Source: Bacteroidales bacterium
Lineage (GTDB): Bacteria; Bacteroidota; Bacteroidia; Bacteroidales; NBLH01
NCBI GenBank assembly: GCA_027083715.1
Contig: JALWNR010000233.1
Span: 1 to 5,443 of the forward strand
Length of the DNA stretch: 5,443 nucleotides
Reading direction: 5' to 3'
The notes beneath the pieces were generated by a model. The model saw nothing but the letters and a program-made list of their open reading frames with translations. It was not told where the DNA came from and searched no databases. Positions 1 to 5,443 of this stretch are shown here, piece by piece; within the stretch, counting starts at the first letter, position 1; the number at the start of each line of letters is the position of its first letter. A program made the position numbers and the translations under genes.

Positions 1-2
1 AG

Positions 3-434
3 TCAGATCTTTGGGTATTTTTCTGAGAAATTTGAGATTATATGAGCAGTTGATGAAGAAAAAGTGGTATCATCTAACAAAATATTTAAGTTACTTAAAT
101 CAGAATAAATCATTAAAACATTACTATTTGCTTTTAAGAAGCCTTCTTGCATAGCCTGCAATTGTTCTTTGGTAAAATTAATAGTTTTATCAGGTTTAAT
201 ATTATTATTGAGTATATTTTCATAAGTATTAATAGCAACAAAAAGTGCATCAAGTTTGTACTTTACATAATCAGCATACTCATCAGTAGCTTTTTCCATA
301 TTGTTTTGAGCAAACTCAACTGAAAATTTCTGAAAACGAATAGCAGAAACAATGATTAAAACGATTGGCGGAATTAAAATACCCAGGGTAATAATCAATA
401 CTATTTTCCTTTTTATTAAGCCTTTCTTTTTCAT
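3..434 (-). CDS. N-terminal part of a membrane-anchored sensor, probably a truncated methyl-accepting chemotaxis receptor
   Basis: This frame encodes 143 residues starting at ATG (432-434). A basic cytoplasmic start (MKKKGLIKRK) is followed by one strongly hydrophobic segment at about residues 11-32, the usual uncleaved signal-anchor of a chemoreceptor or sensor kinase. The next 110 or so residues would be extracytoplasmic. They begin with a long helix (about 38-75), then a strand-like stretch around NVLMIYSDL (105-113), which resembles the membrane-distal part of a Cache-type sensor. No second membrane segment, HAMP or signalling domain is present, because the frame ends in TGA at 3-5, just inside the window edge. 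That length is far short of a receptor (usually over 500 residues). It may be a nonsense-mutated or frameshifted receptor, or a genuinely short membrane protein. The receptor assignment rests on topology and on the position after cheW. The family is not proven. Confidence 0.6.
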   Translation of the reverse strand: MKKKGLIKRKIVLIITLGILIPPIVLIIVSAIRFQKFSVEFAQNNMEKATDEYADYVKYKLDALFVAINTYENILNNNIKPDKTINFTKEQLQAMQEGFLKANSNVLMIYSDLSNLNILLDDTTFSSSTAHIISNFSEKYPKI

Positions 435-499
435 AAATTAAAAATCTGTGAAGCTTGTTTCATTTTTTCAGTTCTTGAATCAATGGTATATTGCAAAGT

Positions 500-508
500 C
501 AAATACTA
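500..508 (-). promoter_or_regulatory. Weak candidate Bacteroidota-type -7 element for the receptor-like gene
   Basis: Read on the minus strand this is TAGTATTTG, which resembles the Bacteroidota sigma-ABfr -7 consensus TAnnTTTG but with a three-base rather than two-base spacer. It lies about 65 bases upstream of the ATG at 434. No convincing -33 TTTG box is seen at the expected distance; the nearest TTTTG is slightly too far upstream. In such AT-rich DNA this match could easily be chance. Confidence 0.2.
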
Positions 509-511
509 ATA

Positions 512-522
512 TACTGACAGTA
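512..522. promoter_or_regulatory. Short perfect dyad TACTG-A-CAGTA
   Basis: An 11-base perfect inverted repeat with a one-base centre lies 78 bases upstream of the receptor-like gene's ATG and directly upstream (minus strand) of the candidate -7 element at 508-500. Its size and G/C-containing half-sites would suit a small operator, but no matching regulator is known from the window. Confidence 0.25.
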
Positions 523-558
523 AAAAACTTACATCAAAACAATTATTTTTATAATCAT

Positions 559-571
559 TTTACAATGTAAA
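559..571. promoter_or_regulatory. Short perfect dyad TTTACA-A-TGTAAA
   Basis: A 13-base perfect inverted repeat with a one-base centre. With one bulged T the symmetry extends outward as CATTTTACA / TGTAAATG (556-573). It sits mid-gap, about 40 bases from the dyad at 512-522. It could be an operator, but AT-rich sequence yields such palindromes by chance. Confidence 0.25.
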
Positions 572-601
572 TGACTACAAGAATTAGCCAGCTTATATAG
601 T

Positions 602-623
602 CGGAAAATCTACATCTTTTCCG
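602..623 (-). terminator. Possible hairpin just after the cheW stop codon
   Basis: CGGAAAA (602-608) pairs exactly with TTTTCCG (617-623) across an 8-base loop. An outer six-base pairing, AGCTTA (590-595) with TAAGCT (630-635), could extend the structure. It starts 5 bases past the cheW stop on the minus strand, the right place for an operon terminator. The stem is mostly A-U, and no T-tract follows on the minus strand, so it is not a classic Rho-independent terminator. It could instead protect the 3' end of the message or be incidental. Confidence 0.35.
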
Positions 624-628
624 GCATT

Positions 629-1111
629 TTAAGCTAGTTCTTCTATAGCGGCTTTTATTTCAGTATTAAATAGTTTATCCATATCCAAAACCATTATAAA
701 CTGTTTGTTATGCTTGATAATTCCTGTAACAAAATCTGATTTAAACTTTATTCCAACACTTAATGGTGGTAAAATTTGTTTTTCATCAACTTCAATTACA
801 TCATGAACAGAATCAACAATTGCACCCACATCTGTAATATCATCATCAATTACAACCTGCAAAACCAAAATACTGGTTTCTTTGGTATAATCGATAATTG
901 GAAAGTCAAATTTCATTTTAATATCCATTACACCCAACACACTGCCTCTTAAATTAATAACACCTTTCAGATACTCCGGTGATTTGGGGACTTTAGTTAT
1001 CGGAACAAGTTCCAAAATATTTAAAACTTTGCTTACATGTACTGCAAATCGTTCATTATGCAATTGGAACGTTAAATATGAATTGGTAATTTGTATCTCC
1101 TCGTTTGCCAT
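629..1111 (-). CDS. cheW: Chemotaxis coupling protein CheW
   Basis: CheW is the cytoplasmic adaptor that links receptors to the P5 domain of CheA and builds the hexagonal signalling array. The product is 160 residues, the usual size, and is one CheW-like SH3-fold domain throughout. An N-terminal strand (YLTFQLHNERFAVHV) is followed by the VPKSPEYLKGVINLRG hallmark, with the conserved Arg of NLRG that contributes to receptor and kinase contact. Next come the DVGAIVDSVHDVIEV segment and a C-terminal LDMDKLF. The usual VIDL after NLRG reads GVMDI here, a mild variation. I chose ATG at 1109-1111 (MANEEIQ). A TTG two codons upstream (1115-1117) is also in frame, but it lies only two bases after the cheA stop and has no ribosome site in its favour. 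The cheA TAA (1120-1122) is 8 bases upstream, so the pair is surely cotranscribed. Confidence 0.95.
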   Translation of the reverse strand: MANEEIQITNSYLTFQLHNERFAVHVSKVLNILELVPITKVPKSPEYLKGVINLRGSVLGVMDIKMKFDFPIIDYTKETSILVLQVVIDDDITDVGAIVDSVHDVIEVDEKQILPPLSVGIKFKSDFVTGIIKHNKQFIMVLDMDKLFNTEIKAAIEELA

Positions 1112-1119
1112 AATCAAAA

Positions 1120-3153
1120 TTAGTTTTTAAACGAAAATTCATTAATAATTTTGTTGGTATCTAATACTAATGCAATAGTTCCATCGCCCAGAATGGTTGC
1201 ACCTGAAATTATTTCATGATTTTTATAGAGTTTTCCTAAGGGTTTCAATACTGCCTGATATTCACCAACCACATTATCAACCACCAAACCTATTTTTTTA
1301 TCTTCATATTTTACCAAAACCAACTGTTCAACCTCTAAAGGAGTACCCGGAATTTCAAATTCATCGCGCAAATAATAAAATGGAATTTGCTCACCATCAA
1401 CGATAACAATATTATTAAATGCATTTTTAAAAGTCTCGTGCTCGTAGGCATAAATTTTATTTACTAAATTAAGCGGCATCACATATTTTGTGTCACCAAT
1501 TACGACTAATAGTCCATCAATAATTGATAAAGTTAGTGGTAATTTAATGGTAATGGTAGTTCCTATATTTTCTTTTGATTCTAATTCAACAGAGCCACGA
1601 ATTTCATCTATTTTGCGTTTTACGACATCCATTCCTACACCACGCCCTGAAACATCCGTTACATTTTTAGCAGTTGAAAATCCGGGAATGAATATTAAAT
1701 CCAAAATTTCTCTTTCAGAAAGTTTTGCATCGGAAGCAATAATCTCTTTATCAATTGCTTTTTGTTTTACTTTTTCAAGATCTATTCCACGCCCATCGTC
1801 TTGTATTTTGATAACTACATTGGCACCGGAATAAAAAGCTTTGAAGTAAATCATTCCCTGTGGTGTCTTCCCTTTTTTAATACGTTCATCTTCGGGTTCA
1901 ATTCCATGATCTACACTATTACGGATAATGTGCATCAAAGGGTCTGTTAATCCTTGTATAAGTGTTTTATCAAGCTCTGTTTCAGCACCTTCTGTAATAA
2001 ACTCAATATTTTTATTAAATTCTGTTGATAAATCTCTAATCAGGCGATGAAAACGAGTAAGCATGGTTTCAATCGGAATGAGTGAAATACTGAATGCAGT
2101 ATCTCTTAATTGGCGGGTTATGTTTTCAATGTTTTCTGCTAATAAATTTAATTCATAAACTTGGTTTTCTTCCACGTATAAACTAAGGCTTGCCTGCGTG
2201 GTTACCAGTTCGGAAACCAAGTTCATTAACTGGTCAATTTTATCAGAAGATACCCTGATACTTGAAATTATATTTTCTTTCGTGAAAACTTTTAATTTTT
2301 CATTAACATTAGCTACTACCGATTTTTTTTGATTAGCAATATCTTTTACCAAAGATTTTATCACGGCAGGATCAAAATGATTCTTTTTTTGGTAAAGATT
2401 TTGAATTTTTTCAATAAAATTTTCATTTGCTAAAACATCAAAATCTGCTATTTTTTTAACTTCAATTTCACTTTCATCTTCTACGAAGATGAATACATCC
2501 TGAATTTCATTTAAATTAACATCGCTTACCATAAAAACTTCCCATGCAGTATAGCATTTTGATGAATTAAACCGTGAAAGCATTGGAATTTTATTGGTAC
2601 GGGGAAATACAAGGCTATTTGTTCCCAAAGAACATAATTCATCTATCAGATACAAAGGATTGGTTCCATTATCCATAATAGACTCATTAGGGGCAAAATA
2701 TATGTATATTGTTTGAAGCTTACTTTTACTGTCCTCTTCAACCTGCTCTTCATCAGCTACAACTTGAAGAGTATCTTTTTTTTGTAAAATTGCCTTCACT
2801 CTTTCAAGAAGAATTTCATGATTCTTTTTTATATGTTCATTATTTAAAGCATCCTGATTCAATAAATTTCTCAGATGGTCAACCGATGAAAAGGTAACAC
2901 TTAATAAATCTTCGGTAACCGGAAGATTTCCATTGCGCACTTCATCGTAAATTGTTTCCAGATTATGCGTAAAATGGCTGATATCCTCAAAACCAAACAT
3001 ACCGCCGCCACCTTTTAGTGAATGCATTATTCTGAAAACTTCGGCAATAAGTTCTTGATTTTTAACATCTTGTTCAAGAGCTAAAACTGCAAGTTCCAGA
3101 TTATTGATTAAATCTGTTGCTTCTTCAATAAATTTTTTTTGAAAACTATCCAT
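1120..3153 (-). CDS. cheA: Chemotaxis histidine kinase CheA
   Basis: CheA is the cytoplasmic kinase of the chemosensory array; it autophosphorylates and passes phosphate to CheY. The 677 residues contain the standard layout. P1 (HPt, 1-105) has phospho-acceptor His44 in RIMHSLKGGGGMFGF. A P2-region domain spans about 145-232, P3 dimerisation helices about 296-360, P4 (ATPase) about 361-540 and P5 (CheW-like) about 541-672. P4 carries all the boxes: N box RNSVDHGIE (Asn412, His416), G1 DDGRG (452-456), F box FIPGFST (488-494) and G2 GRGVGMD (503-509). All catalytic motifs are intact, so it should be active. The P2 region does not look like the enterobacterial CheY-binding P2; see its own entry. 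The ATG at 3151-3153 gives the expected P1 start. The gene lies 75 bases after cheY and 8 bases before cheW. No receiver domain is fused to it. Confidence 0.97.
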   Translation of the reverse strand: MDSFQKKFIEEATDLINNLELAVLALEQDVKNQELIAEVFRIMHSLKGGGGMFGFEDISHFTHNLETIYDEVRNGNLPVTEDLLSVTFSSVDHLRNLLNQDALNNEHIKKNHEILLERVKAILQKKDTLQVVADEEQVEEDSKSKLQTIYIYFAPNESIMDNGTNPLYLIDELCSLGTNSLVFPRTNKIPMLSRFNSSKCYTAWEVFMVSDVNLNEIQDVFIFVEDESEIEVKKIADFDVLANENFIEKIQNLYQKKNHFDPAVIKSLVKDIANQKKSVVANVNEKLKVFTKENIISSIRVSSDKIDQLMNLVSELVTTQASLSLYVEENQVYELNLLAENIENITRQLRDTAFSISLIPIETMLTRFHRLIRDLSTEFNKNIEFITEGAETELDKTLIQGLTDPLMHIIRNSVDHGIEPEDERIKKGKTPQGMIYFKAFYSGANVVIKIQDDGRGIDLEKVKQKAIDKEIIASDAKLSEREILDLIFIPGFSTAKNVTDVSGRGVGMDVVKRKIDEIRGSVELESKENIGTTITIKLPLTLSIIDGLLVVIGDTKYVMPLNLVNKIYAYEHETFKNAFNNIVIVDGEQIPFYYLRDEFEIPGTPLEVEQLVLVKYEDKKIGLVVDNVVGEYQAVLKPLGKLYKNHEIISGATILGDGTIALVLDTNKIINEFSFKN
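2458..2721 (-). other. Unconventional P2-region domain inside CheA
   Basis: Residues about 145-232 of CheA read as a compact alpha/beta domain. A first strand (QTIYIYFAPNESIM) precedes a helix with NPLYLIDELCSLG, then a strand LVFPRTNKIP, the segment CYTAWEVFMVSD, and finally IQDVFIFVEDESEIEV. The N-P-L-x-L-x-x-E-L pattern, the C-Y-x-x-W segment and the D-V-F-I-F-V-E-D ending match, from memory, a domain that replaces P2 in CheA proteins of several non-enteric phyla. By position it should bind CheY or a similar partner. Its boundaries are estimated from the low-complexity linkers on either side (125-143 and 270-290). Confidence 0.6.
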
Positions 3154-3154
3154 A

Positions 3155-3170
3155 AGATAAGTAATTATCT
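3155..3170 (-). promoter_or_regulatory. Small inverted repeat at the cheA translation start
   Basis: AGATAA (3155-3160) and TTATCT (3165-3170) are perfect complements around a 4-base loop, ending one base before the cheA ATG. In the message this could form a weak hairpin over the ribosome-landing site. Just upstream is a 9-base direct repeat, ATGCTTTAA (3176-3184 and 3189-3197). The stem is all A-U but for one pair, so it is likely unstable. A regulatory role is speculative. Confidence 0.2.
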
Positions 3171-3175
3171 GTTAA

Positions 3176-3197
3176 ATGCTTTAACCGTATGCTTTAA
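3176..3197. repeat. Nine-base direct repeat ATGCTTTAA, two copies
   Basis: Copies at 3176-3184 and 3189-3197 are exact and start 13 bases apart in the 75-base cheY-cheA gap. This may be a chance duplication or a pair of protein half-sites. No promoter is clearly associated with it. Confidence 0.3.
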
Positions 3198-3228
3198 ATT
3201 TGCACTCGGCAGTTAAAATATAAAAAAA

Positions 3229-3594
3229 TCAGCGCATTACTTTATTAATAGCAGCTAAAAGTTTTGCAGGAACAAATGGTTTTATTATCCAGCCGGTAGC
3301 ACCTGCTTCTTTTGCTTCAACTTTTTTATCTCTTTGAGATTCTGTTGTCAGAAATAGAATTGGAATTCTTTTGTATGCATCAATTTTGCGCACTTCGCGT
3401 ATAAGTTCAATTCCGTTCATATTGGGCATGTGCAAATCTGTTAACAATAAATCTATTTCTTTTCCGTCAAAATGTGGTAATGCATCGGTTCCATCCGTTG
3501 CGATTATAACATTATAGCCGGCATTTTCCAAGGTAAAGCTTACTACTTCCCTTATGCTTTCAGAATCATCTACAATTAAAATTGTTTTTGCCAT
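3229..3594 (-). CDS. cheY: Chemotaxis response regulator CheY
   Basis: This is a 121-residue stand-alone receiver domain with no output domain, the classic CheY length. It should accept phosphate from CheA and diffuse to an effector in the cytoplasm. All receiver residues are present: acidic pair Asp9/Asp10 in LIVDDSESIR, phospho-acceptor Asp53 in LLLTDLHMPNMNG, switch Thr83 in FLTTES, and Lys105 in GWIIKPF. The switch aromatic (Tyr106 in E. coli CheY) is Trp102 here, a substitution common in CheY proteins of this subgroup. The ATG at 3592-3594 gives the canonical MAKTILIVDDS start. The TGA stop (3229-3231) falls exactly at the expected end of helix 5, which shows that TGA is read as stop in this organism. 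It lies 29 bases after the STAS gene and next to cheA, its likely kinase gene. Confidence 0.95.
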   Translation of the reverse strand: MAKTILIVDDSESIREVVSFTLENAGYNVIIATDGTDALPHFDGKEIDLLLTDLHMPNMNGIELIREVRKIDAYKRIPILFLTTESQRDKKVEAKEAGATGWIIKPFVPAKLLAAINKVMR

Positions 3595-3623
3595 AACTAG
3601 TTAAAAATTTTATTTTTTAAATT

Positions 3624-3944
3624 TTATAAAGCTTTAATAATGTTTAAAAACCCGGTAGTTTCCAGTAATGTATTTAGCTCTCCCGGCAGGTCTATGTTAA
3701 AATTAATTTGTTTTTTGTGCTTTAAACACGATTTTTTCATTGATAACAATAATTGTATTGTTGACAAATCAATTACCGAAACATCATTTAAATTAATTTC
3801 TATTTCCTCATAATTTTTCTCAATATCTTTAAATTTATTAACAATTTCTTCTAAATTACCAATACCTAAATCACCGGCAAGAAAAATTTTTGCTTGCTTG
3901 TCGCCTTTTTTAGGCTTTTGTATTTTAAATTTTATATCTCCCAT
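3624..3944 (-). CDS. STAS-domain protein of the chemotaxis operon (anti-sigma-factor-antagonist-like)
   Basis: The 106-residue product is a single STAS domain, the fold of SpoIIAA/RsbV-type antagonists. A first strand segment AKIFLAGDLGIGNLEEI is followed by the strand EEIEINLNDVSVIDLS and helix TIQLLLSMKKSC, then a strand around INFNIDLP and the C-terminal helix LNTLLETTGFLNII. In SpoIIAA the regulatory phospho-serine sits in D-S-S; here the matching segment is D59-L60-S61, so Ser61 keeps a potential phosphorylation site. The Q-L-L-L after it is typical of STAS proteins found in chemotaxis clusters of several phyla. No partner HATPase kinase of the SpoIIAB/RsbW type is visible. It lies between the coiled-coil gene and cheY with short gaps (26 and 29 bases), so it probably acts within the chemosensory complex. 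Its exact role is unknown. Confidence 0.85.
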   Translation of the reverse strand: MGDIKFKIQKPKKGDKQAKIFLAGDLGIGNLEEIVNKFKDIEKNYEEIEINLNDVSVIDLSTIQLLLSMKKSCLKHKKQINFNIDLPGELNTLLETTGFLNIIKAL

Positions 3945-3970
3945 CAGATTTTTGATTTTAGGTTAAAATA

Positions 3971-5443
3971 TTAAAAAAATTCGATATCGTCATCCTCTTC
4001 TTCATTTTTTCGTTTCTCATTTTCTTCATTCATTATGTTTTTATGAATACTCCTTTGACTATCCATTGTATAACGCTCCTTCAGGCTCTCCAAATCGTCA
4101 TCTAATTTTAAAGTATCTGAATCTGATTTTATAGCCAAATAGATATTATTCAGTTCAATGATAATTTCTTCAATTACCTGTTCAAAAAAATCATAATATT
4201 TTACTTTTTCAATAGATGCTTGTATGCTCATTGCCAACTGGTTACCCAGTTCTTTATTTTCATCAAGAATTTCTTTTACTTCTGAATTATCTTCATTTAA
4301 AACTTTCACAATTGAGTAAATACTTTCAGCTATTCTATTGAGTTTATGTTTAAAATCTTTTTCATATTCTTCTGCAACAATAGTACCAATAGAATAAAGC
4401 TCATCATTCACATCATCATAATGGCTTTTTATTAGCTCCAAATCTTCTTGTACATTTTCATTAATATCTTTAATCTGATATTTTAATTTATCTAAACCGG
4501 GAATATTAACATTCAAATTATTAAGCATCTTAAAAATTTCAATAATTTGTTTGGATAGTTGATGATTTTTCCCGGTCAATTTATTTAATTCCCCTTCAAT
4601 TTCATCACAAGCAAGCTGAATATTATTAATTCTATTGTTAAATTCTTCTCCATCAGACGAAAACTTATTGATTAACTCAACAGCACGTTCCAATTTTTTT
4701 TCAATTTCTTGAAAATGAGTAATTCCATAAACCAAATTATGCTCAGAAAAAGCTGAACACATGGAGGCTATGCTTTTCATATCTTCGCCAATTTCCAGGA
4801 AGTTTTTAGTGATTTTTTCAATAGCTTCCTGATATTCCTGATTTGTATGAATTAGTTGAGCCACCTGAACAGAAGCAATATCCCTTATTTTTAGAAATTT
4901 TTTAGTATGTCCGGCTAGTTCTGCATTTTCATCAGAGAAATCAAAAGCATTCAGTTCTTCAATAATTTCTTTATGTGTTTGCTGAACATGCTCCATTTTC
5001 TGACGAATAATATCGTGATATTGCAAATTGGTAACTATTTTACTGACATTCTCGAAATAATCCTCGGTTTTTTTTGCAAGTTCCGGCATTTGAACAGATG
5101 CTTCCTGATGTTTGGCTGATAAAATGATAACACTCGATTTAATTTGTTCCAAAAGCGTTTCCAGTATCAAATTTTGCTGTTCTTTCAAATTATTAAAAAA
5201 ATCAAAAACAGATTTCACCAATGCTTTTAACTTATTGATTTTTAGCTCTAAATTATCATAGGCTTCTTTGGATGATTTTATATCTTTAATCAGTAAATCT
5301 ATTTTGTGTACATTTTCATCATCTTTATGCAAATAAGTAAGATTTAGTTTCAGGTTAGCCATCAAAAAATTTAATGTCATTAAGTTTTGATTAAAATTTT
5401 TAACCGGAATAAACACTGAGTTTAAACTTGATTGTATATTATC
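3971..5443 (-). CDS. Coiled-coil protein with two CheZ-like DxxxQ motifs (5' end outside window); candidate CheY-P phosphatase or scaffold
   Basis: The frame is open through the right edge: codons upstream of the only in-window candidate start (GTG at 5414-5416) read DNIQSSLNS without a stop and continue the helical pattern, so the real start lies beyond 5443. Residue numbers here count from that GTG (481 residues). The protein is almost wholly predicted helix, rich in Glu, Lys, Asn and Ile, with no membrane segment. Two motifs stand out: YHDIIRQKMEHV (Asp135, Gln139) and YYDFFEQVIEEI (Asp409, Gln413). Both match aromatic-x-D-x-x-x-Q, the pattern around the catalytic Asp143/Gln147 of E. coli CheZ. 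A charged linker (about 431-473) ends in DDDIEFF, comparable with the acidic-hydrophobic CheY-binding tail of CheZ. With cheY two genes downstream, a CheY-P phosphatase or CheY-tethering role is plausible. It could also be a soluble receptor-like scaffold; the classic receptor hairpin tip is absent. Function is inferred, not established. Confidence 0.85.
   Translation of the reverse strand, partial: DNIQSSLNSVFIPVKNFNQNLMTLNFLMANLKLNLTYLHKDDENVHKIDLLIKDIKSSKEAYDNLELKINKLKALVKSVFDFFNNLKEQQNLILETLLEQIKSSVIILSAKHQEASVQMPELAKKTEDYFENVSKIVTNLQYHDIIRQKMEHVQQTHKEIIEELNAFDFSDENAELAGHTKKFLKIRDIASVQVAQLIHTNQEYQEAIEKITKNFLEIGEDMKSIASMCSAFSEHNLVYGITHFQEIEKKLERAVELINKFSSDGEEFNNRINNIQLACDEIEGELNKLTGKNHQLSKQIIEIFKMLNNLNVNIPGLDKLKYQIKDINENVQEDLELIKSHYDDVNDELYSIGTIVAEEYEKDFKHKLNRIAESIYSIVKVLNEDNSEVKEILDENKELGNQLAMSIQASIEKVKYYDFFEQVIEEIIIELNNIYLAIKSDSDTLKLDDDLESLKERYTMDSQRSIHKNIMNEENEKRKNEEEDDDIEFF

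Larger units (their letters stand above)
435..628. other. Intergenic region between cheW and the receptor-like gene
   Basis: This 194-base gap is the longest non-coding stretch in the window and is strongly AT-rich. It holds a hairpin just after the cheW stop (602-623) and two short perfect dyads (559-571 and 512-522), each listed separately. On the minus strand a weak match to the Bacteroidota -7 element (TA-N2/3-TTTG) reads TAGTATTTG at 508-500, next to the second dyad. I see no small gene or RNA gene in it. Confidence 0.6.

Noticed and set aside
3..5. TGA read as an amino acid, which would keep the receptor-like frame open
   Set aside because: cheY ends at a TGA exactly where the receiver fold should end, and the tryptophans checked in cheA and cheY use TGG, so the standard code applies.
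1115..1117. TTG as the cheW start
   Set aside because: An ATG lies two codons downstream (1109-1111) and gives the typical MANEE-type N-terminus; the TTG nearly abuts the cheA stop and adds only two residues.
1197..1950. Plus-strand open frames at 1197-1406, 1490-1834 and 1762-1950
   Set aside because: They lie entirely antisense to the conserved P4 and P5 regions of cheA, have no recognisable domain, and their composition is that expected of a reversed coding strand.
2709..2897. Plus-strand open frame of 62 residues
   Set aside because: It lies antisense to the cheA P1-P2 linker, with no domain or start signal; it is a shadow frame.
3595..3623. T-rich stretch between the STAS gene and cheY as a terminator
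   Set aside because: No stem of useful length precedes the run; it is ordinary AT-rich spacer inside a tightly packed operon.
5414..5416. GTG as the true start of the coiled-coil gene
   Set aside because: The frame stays open through 5443, the upstream codons continue the same amphipathic helical pattern, and no ribosome-binding signal favours this GTG. The gene is better treated as partial at its 5' end.
3971..5443. Classical methyl-accepting chemoreceptor signalling domain
   Set aside because: There is no membrane segment, no HAMP and no conserved receptor hairpin-tip motif; the DxxxQ motifs and acidic tail suggest another role.
1..5443. tRNA, rRNA, CRISPR array, insertion sequence or attachment site
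   Set aside because: I saw no spaced repeat series, terminal inverted repeats with a transposase, or tRNA-like clover-leaf arms on either strand.

Overview
The window is an AT-rich (roughly one third G+C by eye), densely coding stretch in which every believable gene lies on the minus strand, so it is transcribed from right to left. None of the five gene starts visible here has a GGAGG-like Shine-Dalgarno sequence; the starts sit behind A/T-rich leaders instead. Together with the base composition and protein style this fits Bacteroidota, although no gene here is a strict taxonomic marker and other AT-rich phyla cannot be excluded.

In transcription order the window holds: (1) a long, acidic, coiled-coil protein that enters from beyond the right edge (5443-3971); (2) a small STAS-domain protein (3944-3624); (3) a single-domain CheY response regulator (3594-3229); (4) a full-length CheA histidine kinase with an unconventional P2-region domain (3153-1120); (5) a CheW coupling protein (1111-629); and, after a 194-base gap, (6) the N-terminus of a membrane-anchored sensor resembling a chemoreceptor, whose frame closes at a TGA three bases from the left edge (434-3). 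Gaps between genes 1 to 5 are 26, 29, 75 and 8 bases, which suggests one operon. The gap after cheW holds an AT-arm hairpin and two perfect short dyads and may contain the receptor gene's own control region.

The genes form a chemosensory signalling core. A receptor array would couple through CheW to CheA, which phosphorylates itself at His44 and passes the phosphate to CheY Asp53. No receptor methylation enzymes (CheR, CheB) are in the window. The most interesting element is gene 1. It carries two copies of an aromatic-x-D-x-x-x-Q motif like the catalytic D143/Q147 region of CheZ, and it ends in a charged linker and an acidic-hydrophobic peptide (DDDIEFF) reminiscent of the CheY-tethering tail of CheZ. 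It is therefore a candidate two-module CheY-P phosphatase or CheY-binding protein, encoded next to a STAS protein that keeps a potential phospho-serine. If the host is a non-flagellated Bacteroidota, the output of this pathway would not be the flagellar switch and might be gliding, pili or another process; that is inference only.
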